Assembly (NCBI RefSeq): GCF_000147815.2
Contig: NC_015957.1
Span: forward strand, 5,332,001-5,396,000
DNA: 64,000 nucleotides
Direction: 5' to 3'
DNA from: Streptomyces violaceusniger Tu 4113
Lineage (GTDB): Bacteria > Actinomycetota > Actinomycetes > Streptomycetales > Streptomycetaceae
The notes below the pieces were generated by a model. That model was given only the letters and a program-made list of their open reading frames with translations, ran no database searches and was not told the origin of the DNA. This document shows positions 25,259 to 33,450 of this stretch, in pieces; position 1 is the stretch's first letter, and every line of letters begins with the position of its first letter. Position numbers and translations under genes: made by a program.

Positions 25259-26461
25259 GTGGACCGCGGCCGTCCCACTCGACGCGACGTCCTGCGGACC
25301 GGTGGTCTGCTGCTCGGAGCCCTCGGCGCTCCGGCGCTCCTGAGCGCGTGCGGCACGACGGCCGCCGCGGACGGGGCCGGCAACGTCCTGCGGGTTTCCC
25401 AGCCCGGCGACCCCAAGACGCTGGACCCGCAGAAACAGGGCGACATGGTGTCCATGAACGTCCTGATCAACATGTTCGACACACTCACCACCCGGGGCCG
25501 CGACAACCAGCTCCACCCCAGGCTCGCCCTCTCCTGGAAGGCCACCGACGCGCGCACCTGGCGCTTCGCGCTCCGCCCCGGGGTGACCTTCCACAACGGT
25601 GAGGCGTGCGACGCGCGGGCCGTCGCGTTCAGCATCGAGCGGCTGCTCGACCCCGCCACCAAGTCACCGATCGTCGAACTGCGCTACGTCAAGGGCGTCA
25701 CCGTGGTCGACCGGCTCACCGTGGACGTGCACACCACCGTGCACGACCCGATCCTGCCCGCCAAGCTCTCCCTGTTCGGCGGAGTGGTCCTGCCGCCCCG
25801 CCACCTTGCGGAGGCGGGCGACGCCGCGTTCGCCGAACACCCCGTCGGCACCGGCCCCTTCACCTTCGTCGGCTGGCGGCGCGACCACGAACTGCGCATG
25901 CGCGCCTACGCCGACCACTGGAACGGACGGCCGGGCGTCGACGGTCTCGTCTTCAGCCCCGCGCCCAACGCCTCGTCCTCCCTCGCCGCCCTCCAGAGCG
26001 GCGGCGTCGACCTCGTCGCCGGACTCACCCCGGACGCCGCTCAGCAGCTCGACGGCTACTCCGGTGTCACGCTGGACGGCTACACGGGGATCCGCACGTC
26101 CTATCTGTCCCTGAACACCCTGGGCGTGGTGGCGGGCGGGTTCCTGTACACGGCGGGCTTCGGCCCGCAGGACCCGGTGACGGGCGAGATTCCGGAAGGC
26201 GTCGGGGCACAGACCGCACAGGTACTGCGCAATGTCGCCGCCGTGCTCGCCGAACAGGGGCTGACCCTGCGGGACGTGGTGAAGGTGACGACACATCTGC
26301 AGCATCTGAAGCGGGACTTCGCCGGGTACGACGCCGCCTACCGCGAGTTCTTCAGCGAGCCCTGTCCGGTGCGCACCACCGTCGGGTCGGATCTGATGGA
26401 CATCCTGGTGGAGATCGACGTCGTGGCCGTCGTACCGGACACGGGCGGGACGTTCCATTGA
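25259..26461 (+). CDS. chimera: peptide-ABC binding lipoprotein (truncated) fused in frame to a RidA domain
   Basis: About 400 residues. Residues 1-30 hold a twin-arginine/lipoprotein signal (PTRRDVLRTGG, lipobox LLSAC). Residues about 45-280 are the first half of an SBP_bac_5 peptide-binding protein: VSQPGDPKTLDPQKQGDM, LALSWKATDARTWRFALRPG and VGTGPFTFVGWRRDHELRMR. At SYLSLNTLG the sequence switches without a break to VVAGGFLYTAGFGPQDPVTG, GLTLRDVVKVTTHLQ and FSEPCPVRTTVGSDLMD, a nearly complete RidA (YjgF) domain with its arginine, lacking only the first strand. A deletion has evidently joined two genes that were separated by the permease and ATPase genes. ATG 25232 is an alternative start. 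The product is unlikely to work in transport. Confidence 0.8.
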   Translation: MDRGRPTRRDVLRTGGLLLGALGAPALLSACGTTAAADGAGNVLRVSQPGDPKTLDPQKQGDMVSMNVLINMFDTLTTRGRDNQLHPRLALSWKATDARTWRFALRPGVTFHNGEACDARAVAFSIERLLDPATKSPIVELRYVKGVTVVDRLTVDVHTTVHDPILPAKLSLFGGVVLPPRHLAEAGDAAFAEHPVGTGPFTFVGWRRDHELRMRAYADHWNGRPGVDGLVFSPAPNASSSLAALQSGGVDLVAGLTPDAAQQLDGYSGVTLDGYTGIRTSYLSLNTLGVVAGGFLYTAGFGPQDPVTGEIPEGVGAQTAQVLRNVAAVLAEQGLTLRDVVKVTTHLQHLKRDFAGYDAAYREFFSEPCPVRTTVGSDLMDILVEIDVVAVVPDTGGTFH

Positions 26462-26471
26462 ATCGTCTATT

Positions 26472-26490
26472 CGTTCCGGATAATGGAACG
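26472..26490. promoter_or_regulatory. IclR operator, inverted repeat CGTTCC-N7-GGAACG
   Basis: Perfect 6-bp arms separated by 7 bp, 22 bp upstream of the IclR start at 26513. Position and symmetry fit autoregulation by the IclR protein encoded immediately downstream. The right arm includes the AATGGAACG word found at 25232. Confidence 0.6.
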
Positions 26491-26512
26491 GTGATGGGTT
26501 AAGCTGAGTGAC

Positions 26513-27346
26513 ATGCCGAAGCCGGTCAATACCCCCGCGAGCCACCGCGAGGATCCGCGTGCCGCCGCAAAGGGCCCTGTGGACAAGGCACTCGAGGTGC
26601 TGGACGCACTGGTCCAGCCCGATGCCCCGCATCGCCTGGCCGACCTCGCCGCCCGCACGGGGCTGCCGAAGCCGACCGTCCACCGTCTGCTGCAGACCTT
26701 CGCCGACGCCGGATACGCGATCCCGGGCCCCGGCGGCAGCTACCAGGCCGGACCGCGTCTGCTCGGGCTCGCCGCCACGACGATGGCGTCCAGCCGCGAG
26801 CTGCGGCTGGCCCGCCCGGTCCTGGACGACCTGCGGCAGCGCACCGGCCATCTGGCCCACTTCTCGGTGCGGGACGGGGCCGTGGCGGTGCATGTGACGC
26901 ACTCGGAGCCGTCGTCCGCGTACCACATGGCGCCGACCGCGGGCGGCGAAGTCCCGCTGTACTGCTCGGCGGTGGGATGGGCGATGCTGTCGGCCCTTCC
27001 GTCGCCGATGGCGGCGGAGCTTCTGGGCAGCGAGCCTCTCCCGGCCCGTACGCCGCGGACGGCGACGGATCCGGGGACCGTGCTCGCGGCTCTGCCCGCC
27101 GTGCGCGAACAGGGCTACGCGGTCGACGACGAATACGCGGAGCAGGACGTCCGCGCCATCGCCGCCCCGGTGCTGGGACCGGGCGGGCAGGTCGCCGGCG
27201 CGGTCGGCATTGTCGGGCTGACGTTCACGCTGGATGAGGGGAGCGTGGCGATGCTGGGACCGATGGTGCGCGCCGCCGCCGGGGCGGTGTCGGCGGCGCT
27301 GCGCGGCGGCGCGGGGACGCTGGGGATCGTGCGGGGGCGGGAGTGA
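26513..27346 (+). CDS. IclR-family transcriptional regulator
   Basis: 277 residues. N-terminal winged helix from about 20 to 90: KGPVDKALEVLDALVQ, LADLAARTGLPKPTVHRLLQ (recognition helix) and YAIPGPGGSYQAGPRLLGLA. The effector domain follows with GHLAHFSVRDGAVAVHVTHS, VPLYCSAVGWAMLSALPSP, YAVDDEYAEQDVRAIAAPV and GAVGIVGLTF, the typical IclR ligand pocket. It is a close paralogue of the broken gene at 24785-25216. An inverted repeat directly upstream is its likely operator. The stop overlaps the GTG of the serine hydrolase (GTGA), so the two are cotranscribed. Confidence 0.92.
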   Translation: MPKPVNTPASHREDPRAAAKGPVDKALEVLDALVQPDAPHRLADLAARTGLPKPTVHRLLQTFADAGYAIPGPGGSYQAGPRLLGLAATTMASSRELRLARPVLDDLRQRTGHLAHFSVRDGAVAVHVTHSEPSSAYHMAPTAGGEVPLYCSAVGWAMLSALPSPMAAELLGSEPLPARTPRTATDPGTVLAALPAVREQGYAVDDEYAEQDVRAIAAPVLGPGGQVAGAVGIVGLTFTLDEGSVAMLGPMVRAAAGAVSAALRGGAGTLGIVRGRE

Positions 27347-28482
27347 GCGGGGCCGCTAGCGGTCGGACCACCCCGGGGGCGGACCGGACGGGAACAGCCG
27401 GACCGCGCCCACCAGACGAACCCGCGCTGCTCGAAGGACTCCTGGCAGCAGGCCGCCGGACCGGGATCTACTCCGCGGCCGCCTGGTCGGTCGGCACCGC
27501 GGCCGGGCGGACGGTCCACGGGCATCTGGGGACCCGCAGTTGGGGCGGGGCGGAGCTGAACGGCACCGAGCTGTGGGACCTGGCCTCGGTGACGAAGCCG
27601 ATCGTGGGTCTGGCCGCACTGCGGCTGGCGGAGGCGGGAGCGCTGCGCCTCGACGACACGGTCGGCGCGTATCTGCCGGAGTACCGCCGCGTGCCCGGCA
27701 AGGCGGACATCACCCTCACCCAGTTGCTCGCCCACACCTCAGGACTGCCCGGCGGTACCCCGCTGTGGCGTGCGCACTCCGACCGGGACGGGCTGCTGGC
27801 GGCCCTCCGTGAGCTGCCGATGCGCGGGGCGCCGGGCACGGTGGTGGAGTACTCGTCCGCGGGGTTCATCCTGCTCGGCCTGATCCTCGAACGGGCCGCC
27901 GCCACCGGTCTGGACGAGCTGGTCGCACAACAGGTGTGCGCGCCGCTGGGCATGCGCGAGACGGTGTTCGCGCCCGGCCCGGCGGCCCGCGAGCGCGCGG
28001 TCTCCACGGAGCTGTGCACCTGGCGCGGCCGCCTGGTGACCGGCCAGGTGCACGACGAGAACGCGGTGGTGCTCGGCGGAGTCTGTGGCCACGCCGGCCT
28101 GTTCGCGTCACTGTCCGACGTGGACCGGCTGGGCCGGGCGCTCGCGGCGGGCGGTGGCGGTCTGCTGAGCGCGCCCGGCTTCGCCCGGATGACCGCCTGC
28201 CATACGGAGGGTCTCCCGCTGCGCCGCTGCCTCGGCTGGCAGGGGCAGGACGCGGTGGGCTCGCCGGTCGGTACGGCGATGGGCCCGTCCTCGTACGGCC
28301 ACACGGGCTTTACGGGGACGAGCCTGTGGGTGGAGCCGGGGGCGGACGGGGCGGAAGGCCGCTACTACGTCCTCCTCACCAACCGCGTCCACCCCAGCCG
28401 CGAGCCCCGCCGCTTCCCGGCGGTCCGCCGCGCCTTCCACCACCACGCTGCGGCGCTCGCCTGCGCAATGGACACGCTCTGA
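27343..28482 (+). CDS. serine beta-lactamase-fold hydrolase (class C-like esterase/peptidase)
   Basis: 379 residues from GTG 27343. The catalytic motifs are S-V-T-K (LASVTKPIVGLA) near residue 85, Y-S-S in VVEYSSAGFILLGL near 170 where Tyr acts as base, and H-T-G in YGHTGFTGTSLW near 320. LLAHTSGLPGG is also typical. No signal peptide is seen, so it is probably cytoplasmic. Relatives include D-aminopeptidases, esterases and class C beta-lactamases. The genetic context (peptide-binding protein, RidA, IclR) suggests action on a peptide or amide taken up by the now-deleted transporter. Confidence 0.88.
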   Translation: MSGAASGRTTPGADRTGTAGPRPPDEPALLEGLLAAGRRTGIYSAAAWSVGTAAGRTVHGHLGTRSWGGAELNGTELWDLASVTKPIVGLAALRLAEAGALRLDDTVGAYLPEYRRVPGKADITLTQLLAHTSGLPGGTPLWRAHSDRDGLLAALRELPMRGAPGTVVEYSSAGFILLGLILERAAATGLDELVAQQVCAPLGMRETVFAPGPAARERAVSTELCTWRGRLVTGQVHDENAVVLGGVCGHAGLFASLSDVDRLGRALAAGGGGLLSAPGFARMTACHTEGLPLRRCLGWQGQDAVGSPVGTAMGPSSYGHTGFTGTSLWVEPGADGAEGRYYVLLTNRVHPSREPRRFPAVRRAFHHHAAALACAMDTL

Positions 28483-28748
28483 CTCAGGCTCAGGTTTGTT
28501 GGATTTTGATAGGTGACATACGCGCCTGGCGTTCATGTACGTAGAGCTGTCTGCCTCACAACCGTACTGAACCCGCTCGTAGGCACGGCGTGATCAATAC
28601 AGCCATGAACCACGGCGGCTGAATACCCCGGAGCACCATGTGGCTTTGTGGTTCGTTGTGTTGACACATGTCGTGATGAGTGTGACGGTGGCGGAGCTTG
28701 GTCCTGGCCTGGATGTGCACTGTTCGTTCTTCAACGGAAGTGAGACGC

Positions 28749-31676
28749 ATGAGCTCAGGAATACGGCGCCGCAGCCTTCTGTCCGCGGCCGCTCTGGGAA
28801 GCACAGCCGGTTCGCTCGGTCTCTTGGTCCCGGCGTCGGCACAGCCGGTCCTCGGCGCCGAACCGTCCGCGGCCACGTTGCCCGCCGAGGACGGGTACGA
28901 CCTGTGGCTGCGCTACCGGCGGGTGGAGGATCCCGGTCAACTCAAGCGATACCGGGCCGCGTTGGGGACCCTGGTCCGGCAGGGAGGCGGCCCGCTCCAG
29001 CAGTCGGCGGTGGAGGAGTTGGTCCGCGGGCTCAGCGGGCTGCTCGGTACCCGGGTGGCGCCACGCACCAGCGCCCCCTTGCACGCGGCACTTGTGGTGG
29101 GCACTCCGACGAGTTCCCCCCTGATCCGAGAGCTCGTCCCCGCGGCCGACGTGGCCGAGCTCGGCGACGAGGGCTATGTCGTCCGCCGGGTCACCCGGCG
29201 CGGCAGGGACTTCACCGTGGTGGCGGCCCACGCCGACCGCGGTGTGCTCTACGGTGCGTTCCACCTGCTGCGGCTCGTACAGACCCGACGGCCGCTGGAG
29301 CACGTCGATCTCACGGAGCGCCCGGCCGCCCCGCTGCGCATGGCCGACCACTGGGACAACGACGACGGTTCGATCGAGCGCGGCTATGCGGGCCGGTCCT
29401 TCTTCGACTGGAAGAAGCTGCCGCAACTCGACACCCGGTACACGGACTACGCACGGGTCCTGGCCTCGCTCGGCATCAACGGCGCCGTGATCAACAATGT
29501 CAACACGCCGGCGGACTACCTCGCCGAGCCGTTCCTGACCAAGCTGGCCGCCCTCGCCGGGGTGCTGCGCCGCTACGGCGTGGCGCTGTACGTCACGGCG
29601 AACTTCGCCGCCCCCATCGACCTGGGCGGGCTGAACACCGCCGACCCCTTCGACCCCGGAGTGCGCGGCTGGTGGACGAAGAAGGCCGAGGAGATCTACG
29701 GCAAGATCGAGGACTTCGGCGGCTTCCTGGTGAAGGCCAACTCCGAGGGCCGCCCCGGGCCGCTGGACTACGGACGCACCCACGCCGACGGGGCCAACCT
29801 GCTGGCGGGCGCGCTGAGACCGTACGGCGGGATCGTGATGTGGCGGGCGTTCGTGCACGACACTGACGAGAAGTGGGACCGGCAGGCCTACCTCGACTTC
29901 ACGCCGCTGGACGGGAAGTTCGCGGACAACGCCGTGGTGCAGATCAAGAACGGGCCGATCGACTTCCAGGTCCGCGAACCCGCCCACCCGCTCTTCGGCT
30001 CGCTGCCACGTACCAACTCGATGATCGAACTCCAGGTGACACAGGAGTACACGGGGCACGCCACCCATCTGTGCTATCTGGTTCCGCAGTGGAAGGAAGT
30101 CCTGGACTTCGACACGCTGAAGGCCGGCGAGGGCAGCACCGTGGCCCATGTCGTGACCGGCCGGGTGCACTCCTACACGCACTTCGGATTCGCCGGGGTG
30201 ATGAACTTCGGCGATGCCAGGAACTGGACCGGCTCACACCTGGCCGCCGCCAACACCCACGGCTACGGACGGCTGGCCTGGAACCCGGACCTGTCCGCGC
30301 AGGACCTGGCCGCCGAGTGGACCCGGATGACCTTCGGCAACGACCCGCACGTCATCGAGACGGTCTCCACCCTGCTGCTGGACTCCTGGCACACCTATGA
30401 GGACTACACCTCGCCGCTGGGCACGGGATACCTCACTCATCCGCCGGACGCCTCGGTGACCGGGCACTTCGACCCCAGCCCGACGACGACCTCCCAGTTC
30501 CACAAGTCGGACCGCGCGGGCATCGGCTACGACCGCACCGCCGCCACCGGCAACGGCTACACCGAGCTGTACGCGCAGGCGACACGGGACACCTACGAGT
30601 CGCTGGAGAACTGCCCCGAGGAGCTGCTCCTCTTCCTCCACCATGTCCCGTACACCCACCGGCTGGACAGCGGCACGACCGTGATCCAGCACATCTACGA
30701 CACGCACTTCTCCGGCGCTGCGCGGGTGGCGGACATGCGCACGGACTGGGAGGGGCTGCGCCGCCGCGTCGACCACCGCCGGTTCACCGCTGTGCACCGC
30801 CGGTTCGGGGAGCAGATCACCGAGGCCGCCAAGTGGCGGGACACGCTGGTGGCCTACTGGTTCGACCTGAGCCGGATCCGCGACGAGCGCCGCGCCTGGC
30901 TCCAGGCGATCGTCGCCCCGGCCGACACCGTGCTGCTGGGCGGGGAGCGCAACGAGCTTCCGGTGCAGGTCCTCAACGCGACGGGCGCCGGGCTGCGCAC
31001 GGTCACCACACTGGATGTGCCCGAGGGCTGGCGGTCCGAGGAGGCTACCGCTTACGTGGCCTCGCGGGAGGGCGCGACGGTGAAGATGCCCGTCGTGCCG
31101 CCGCCGACGCCCGCGCTCGCCACCCTGCACGCGCGCCCGAGGTCGGGCGTGGTGCCGGTGCTCGACTCCTCGCTGCGCAGCCTGGCCAGGGCCGTCGTCG
31201 TGCCGCCCGCCGCCCGATGCGTACACGCACTGGACGCCGGGCCCGACTCGGCGCCGCTGCTGAAGGACTACACGCGGCTCTCACCGTCGAGCAGTTGGCA
31301 CGAGGGCGCCGGCTTCGGCTGGGTCGGCAACACGCCCGACGCCACGGACACCGGGCTCTTCGATGTCGTCCGCCGGGACTACGTCCGCGACAGCGCCCCG
31401 ACCGTGCTGCGGCTGAAGCTGCCCGCCGGACGCTGCACCGCCCATCTGCTCACCGGCGACCCCAACACCCTCAACAGGTCGCTGATCGTCCGGGTGGACG
31501 GCAGCGAGAAGGCCCGGAGCGAGCAGCTCGACGGCCGGGAGTTCGCCTGGCTCCGGATCCCGCTGGACGGCGGGTCCTCCGGACGCGAGGTGGACCTGGA
31601 GCTGTCCGCGAAGGAGGACGAGACCTGGCATCTCAGCGCCTGCGTGGTAGTGGCGGACGACCAGCGGCCGTCCTAG
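28749..31676 (+). CDS. secreted GH67 alpha-glucuronidase
   Basis: 975 residues from ATG 28749, with GGAAGTGAG upstream. A twin-arginine signal IRRRSLLSAAALGSTAG is followed by a likely cleavage near residue 38. Family GH67 is shown by MADHWDNDDGSIERGYAG, INGAVINNVNTPADYL, the catalytic segment FLVKANSEGRPGPLDYGRTH, MWRAFVHDTDEKWDRQ, QVTQEYTGHATHLCY and FGFAGVMNFGD. The core ends near residue 720; about 250 residues follow that are absent from single-domain GH67 enzymes and may bind carbohydrate. It removes 4-O-methylglucuronic acid from xylo-oligosaccharides. Most bacterial GH67 are intracellular, so an exported one with a C-terminal extension is notable. A terminator hairpin follows directly. 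Confidence 0.92.
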   Translation: MSSGIRRRSLLSAAALGSTAGSLGLLVPASAQPVLGAEPSAATLPAEDGYDLWLRYRRVEDPGQLKRYRAALGTLVRQGGGPLQQSAVEELVRGLSGLLGTRVAPRTSAPLHAALVVGTPTSSPLIRELVPAADVAELGDEGYVVRRVTRRGRDFTVVAAHADRGVLYGAFHLLRLVQTRRPLEHVDLTERPAAPLRMADHWDNDDGSIERGYAGRSFFDWKKLPQLDTRYTDYARVLASLGINGAVINNVNTPADYLAEPFLTKLAALAGVLRRYGVALYVTANFAAPIDLGGLNTADPFDPGVRGWWTKKAEEIYGKIEDFGGFLVKANSEGRPGPLDYGRTHADGANLLAGALRPYGGIVMWRAFVHDTDEKWDRQAYLDFTPLDGKFADNAVVQIKNGPIDFQVREPAHPLFGSLPRTNSMIELQVTQEYTGHATHLCYLVPQWKEVLDFDTLKAGEGSTVAHVVTGRVHSYTHFGFAGVMNFGDARNWTGSHLAAANTHGYGRLAWNPDLSAQDLAAEWTRMTFGNDPHVIETVSTLLLDSWHTYEDYTSPLGTGYLTHPPDASVTGHFDPSPTTTSQFHKSDRAGIGYDRTAATGNGYTELYAQATRDTYESLENCPEELLLFLHHVPYTHRLDSGTTVIQHIYDTHFSGAARVADMRTDWEGLRRRVDHRRFTAVHRRFGEQITEAAKWRDTLVAYWFDLSRIRDERRAWLQAIVAPADTVLLGGERNELPVQVLNATGAGLRTVTTLDVPEGWRSEEATAYVASREGATVKMPVVPPPTPALATLHARPRSGVVPVLDSSLRSLARAVVVPPAARCVHALDAGPDSAPLLKDYTRLSPSSSWHEGAGFGWVGNTPDATDTGLFDVVRRDYVRDSAPTVLRLKLPAGRCTAHLLTGDPNTLNRSLIVRVDGSEKARSEQLDGREFAWLRIPLDGGSSGREVDLELSAKEDETWHLSACVVVADDQRPS

Positions 31677-31685
31677 CCTCGCTGC

Positions 31686-31978
31686 TCACAGGGGCCCGTC
31701 GGCTTGCTGACGGGCCCTTTGGCGCGTGTCGCCGGCCTCTCGGAGCCTGGGCCGGTTGAGCGCCGGCCGCCGCGCCGGGTGTGCGCCTTCCAGGCGGCCC
31801 GCGGTGCGGTCGAGGCGGAACTCCGGACACCTCCAGATGTTGACGGACAGCGGGGTGCTGAGCGCGACGCCCGCCGGGCTCTGGGCGGGGAGGGTGGCGT
31901 CGTCCGACTCGCGGTTCCACTGCAACGCCTTGTTCTGACCACCCATGTGCAGGTCCATGCCGTTGTCGTTGATGTCGG
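31686..31978 (-). other. unidentified protein-like remnant
   Basis: A minus-strand frame here reads SPDINDNGMDLHMGGQNKAL followed by WNRESDDATL and LSVNIWRCPEFRLDRTAGRL, with balanced, protein-like composition unlike the shadow frames around it. It has no clear start and is cut by the terminator region. It may be a fragment of a secreted protein, but I do not recognise the family. Confidence 0.3.
31692..31717 (+). terminator. terminator behind the alpha-glucuronidase gene
   Basis: GGGCCCGTC at 31692-31700 pairs with GACGGGCCC at 31709-31717 across an 8-nt loop, followed by TTTGG. It begins 15 bp after the GH67 stop codon. Confidence 0.75.
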
Positions 31979-31982
31979 GGCT

Positions 31983-31996
31983 TGGGAGCGCTCCCA
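31983..31996. promoter_or_regulatory. perfect CebR-type box TGGGAGCGCTCCCA
   Basis: The 14-bp palindrome equals the published consensus for CebR, the cellobiose/cellotriose-responsive LacI-family repressor of Streptomyces. It lies 254 bp upstream of the pectate lyase gene and beyond the GH67 terminator. No ceb or bgl gene is in the window, so which promoter it controls is unclear. Confidence 0.75.
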
Positions 31997-32083
31997 CTCG
32001 GCACTGTAGCCCACGCATGACAAACCCGGAAGGCCGGACGCCGTCTCGGATGAGGGAGCCGCGGGCGTGGGGCACGAGGGGCG

Positions 32084-32112
32084 TTGACGCCACCGCAAGC
32101 GCTTGCTAGCTT
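32084..32112 (+). promoter_or_regulatory. promoter with operator GCAAGCGCTTGC in the spacer
   Basis: A -35-like TTGACG at 32084-32089 and a -10-like TAGCTT at 32107-32112 are 17 bp apart. The 12-bp perfect palindrome GCAAGCGCTTGC (32095-32106) fills the spacer, an ideal place for repression by a LacI/GalR-family protein. The next gene is the secreted pectate lyase at 32251. Confidence 0.6.
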
Positions 32113-32250
32113 GCCGATTCGCATGACGCTCCGTCACACATCAGGTCCATGTATCCCTGGTCTTTGTTGATGAGAGACATTCAGCAATCGCTCTCATGTG
32201 CTGTCTGTCGACTCCACGGCAGCTCCCCCACATCAGGAGGTCTCAGCGCC

Positions 32251-33444
32251 ATGAAGCACTCTCGGACATTCCCCCGCGCCCTCGTCGCCGCGGCGGCGGC
32301 CGTGGTCGCGTCAGCGGGTCTGCTCGCCGTCCATCCGCCCGTCTCGCGGGCGCAGTCCGCGGCCTTCGACGCCGATGACTTGTTCGTGTCACCGAAGGGC
32401 AGTGCCGACGCCCCCGGAACGGAGTCCTCTCCGACCACACTCGCCTCGGCGATCACCCGCATCACCCCGGGCGGCACGATCTACGTGCGCGGCGGGGCCT
32501 ACAGCCTCTCGCAGACGGTCACCATCGCACCGGGCAACAACGGCACGTCGAGCGCCCGCAAGGAGCTGATCGCCTACCCCGGCGAGGCCCCGGTGCTGAA
32601 CTTCTCGGCCATGAGCGAGGATCCGGCGAACCGCGGGCTCGCCCTCAACGGGTCGTTCTGGCACCTGTCCGGCCTCACCGTCGAACGGGCCGGTGACAAC
32701 GGGATCTTCGTCGGTGGCAGCAACAACGTCATCGAGCGCACGGTGACTCGCTTCAACCGTGACACGGGGCTCCAGGTCTCGCGCATCGCCTCCAGTACTC
32801 CCCACGACCAGTGGCCGTCGAACAACCTCGTCCTGAGCTCGGAGTCGCACGACAACGCCGACTCCGACGGCGAGGACGCCGACGGATTCGCGGCGAAGCT
32901 CACGGTCGGCCCCGGGAACGTGTTCCGCTACGACGTGTCCCACCACAACATCGACGACGGCTGGGACCTCTACACCAAGAAGGACACCGGCCCCATCGGC
33001 CCGGTGACCATCGAGGACTCCCTCTCCTACGGCAACGGCACCCTCTCGGACGGCACCCAGAACTCCAACGGCGACCGCAACGGCTACAAGCTCGGCGGCT
33101 CGGACATCACCGTCGACCACGTCATCCGGCGCAGCATCGCGTACCACAATGGCAAGCACGGGTTCACCTACAACAGCAATCCCGGCCATATGTCGGTGTC
33201 GGGCAACGTCGGCATCGACAATGGGCAGCGCAACTTCTCGTTCGACGGCGGCACTTCGGTGTTCCGGGACAATGTGTCGTGCCGCGGCGGCAGCAGCGGC
33301 ACGAAGGACCGCATCATCGGTGACGCCGACGATTCGAACCAGTTCTGGTCCGGTACGAACGGATCCCGGTGCTCGTCGTACACCGGCGCGCTGAAGTGGT
33401 CCTTCGCCGCGGACGGCAGCCTCCGCGTGTCCTTCGGCGGCTAG
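32251..33444 (+). CDS. secreted PL9-family pectate lyase
   Basis: 397 residues from ATG 32251, with CAGGAGG 9 nt upstream. A Sec-type signal (MKHSRTFPRALVAAAAAVV, cleavage after SRA near 34). The mature protein is a right-handed beta-helix: LFVSPKGSADAPGTESSPTT, then GGTIYVRGGAYSLSQTV. The calcium-binding and catalytic core of PL9 is seen in DNADSDGEDADGFAAKLTVG and YDVSHHNIDDGWDLYTKKD, where the aspartate-rich loop coordinates Ca2+, and in NGDRNGYKLGGS with the catalytic lysine. It cleaves polygalacturonate by beta-elimination. It is a single gene under the promoter/operator at 32084-32112. Confidence 0.92.
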   Translation: MKHSRTFPRALVAAAAAVVASAGLLAVHPPVSRAQSAAFDADDLFVSPKGSADAPGTESSPTTLASAITRITPGGTIYVRGGAYSLSQTVTIAPGNNGTSSARKELIAYPGEAPVLNFSAMSEDPANRGLALNGSFWHLSGLTVERAGDNGIFVGGSNNVIERTVTRFNRDTGLQVSRIASSTPHDQWPSNNLVLSSESHDNADSDGEDADGFAAKLTVGPGNVFRYDVSHHNIDDGWDLYTKKDTGPIGPVTIEDSLSYGNGTLSDGTQNSNGDRNGYKLGGSDITVDHVIRRSIAYHNGKHGFTYNSNPGHMSVSGNVGIDNGQRNFSFDGGTSVFRDNVSCRGGSSGTKDRIIGDADDSNQFWSGTNGSRCSSYTGALKWSFAADGSLRVSFGG

Positions 33445-33450
33445 GCCGTC

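Larger units (their letters stand above)
31677..32250. other. intergenic region with terminator, remnant and two operators
   Basis: 574 bp. Holds the GH67 terminator (31692-31717), a minus-strand protein-like remnant, a CebR-type box (31983-31996) and a promoter with an embedded LacI-type palindrome (32084-32112). All are listed separately. Confidence 0.6.
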
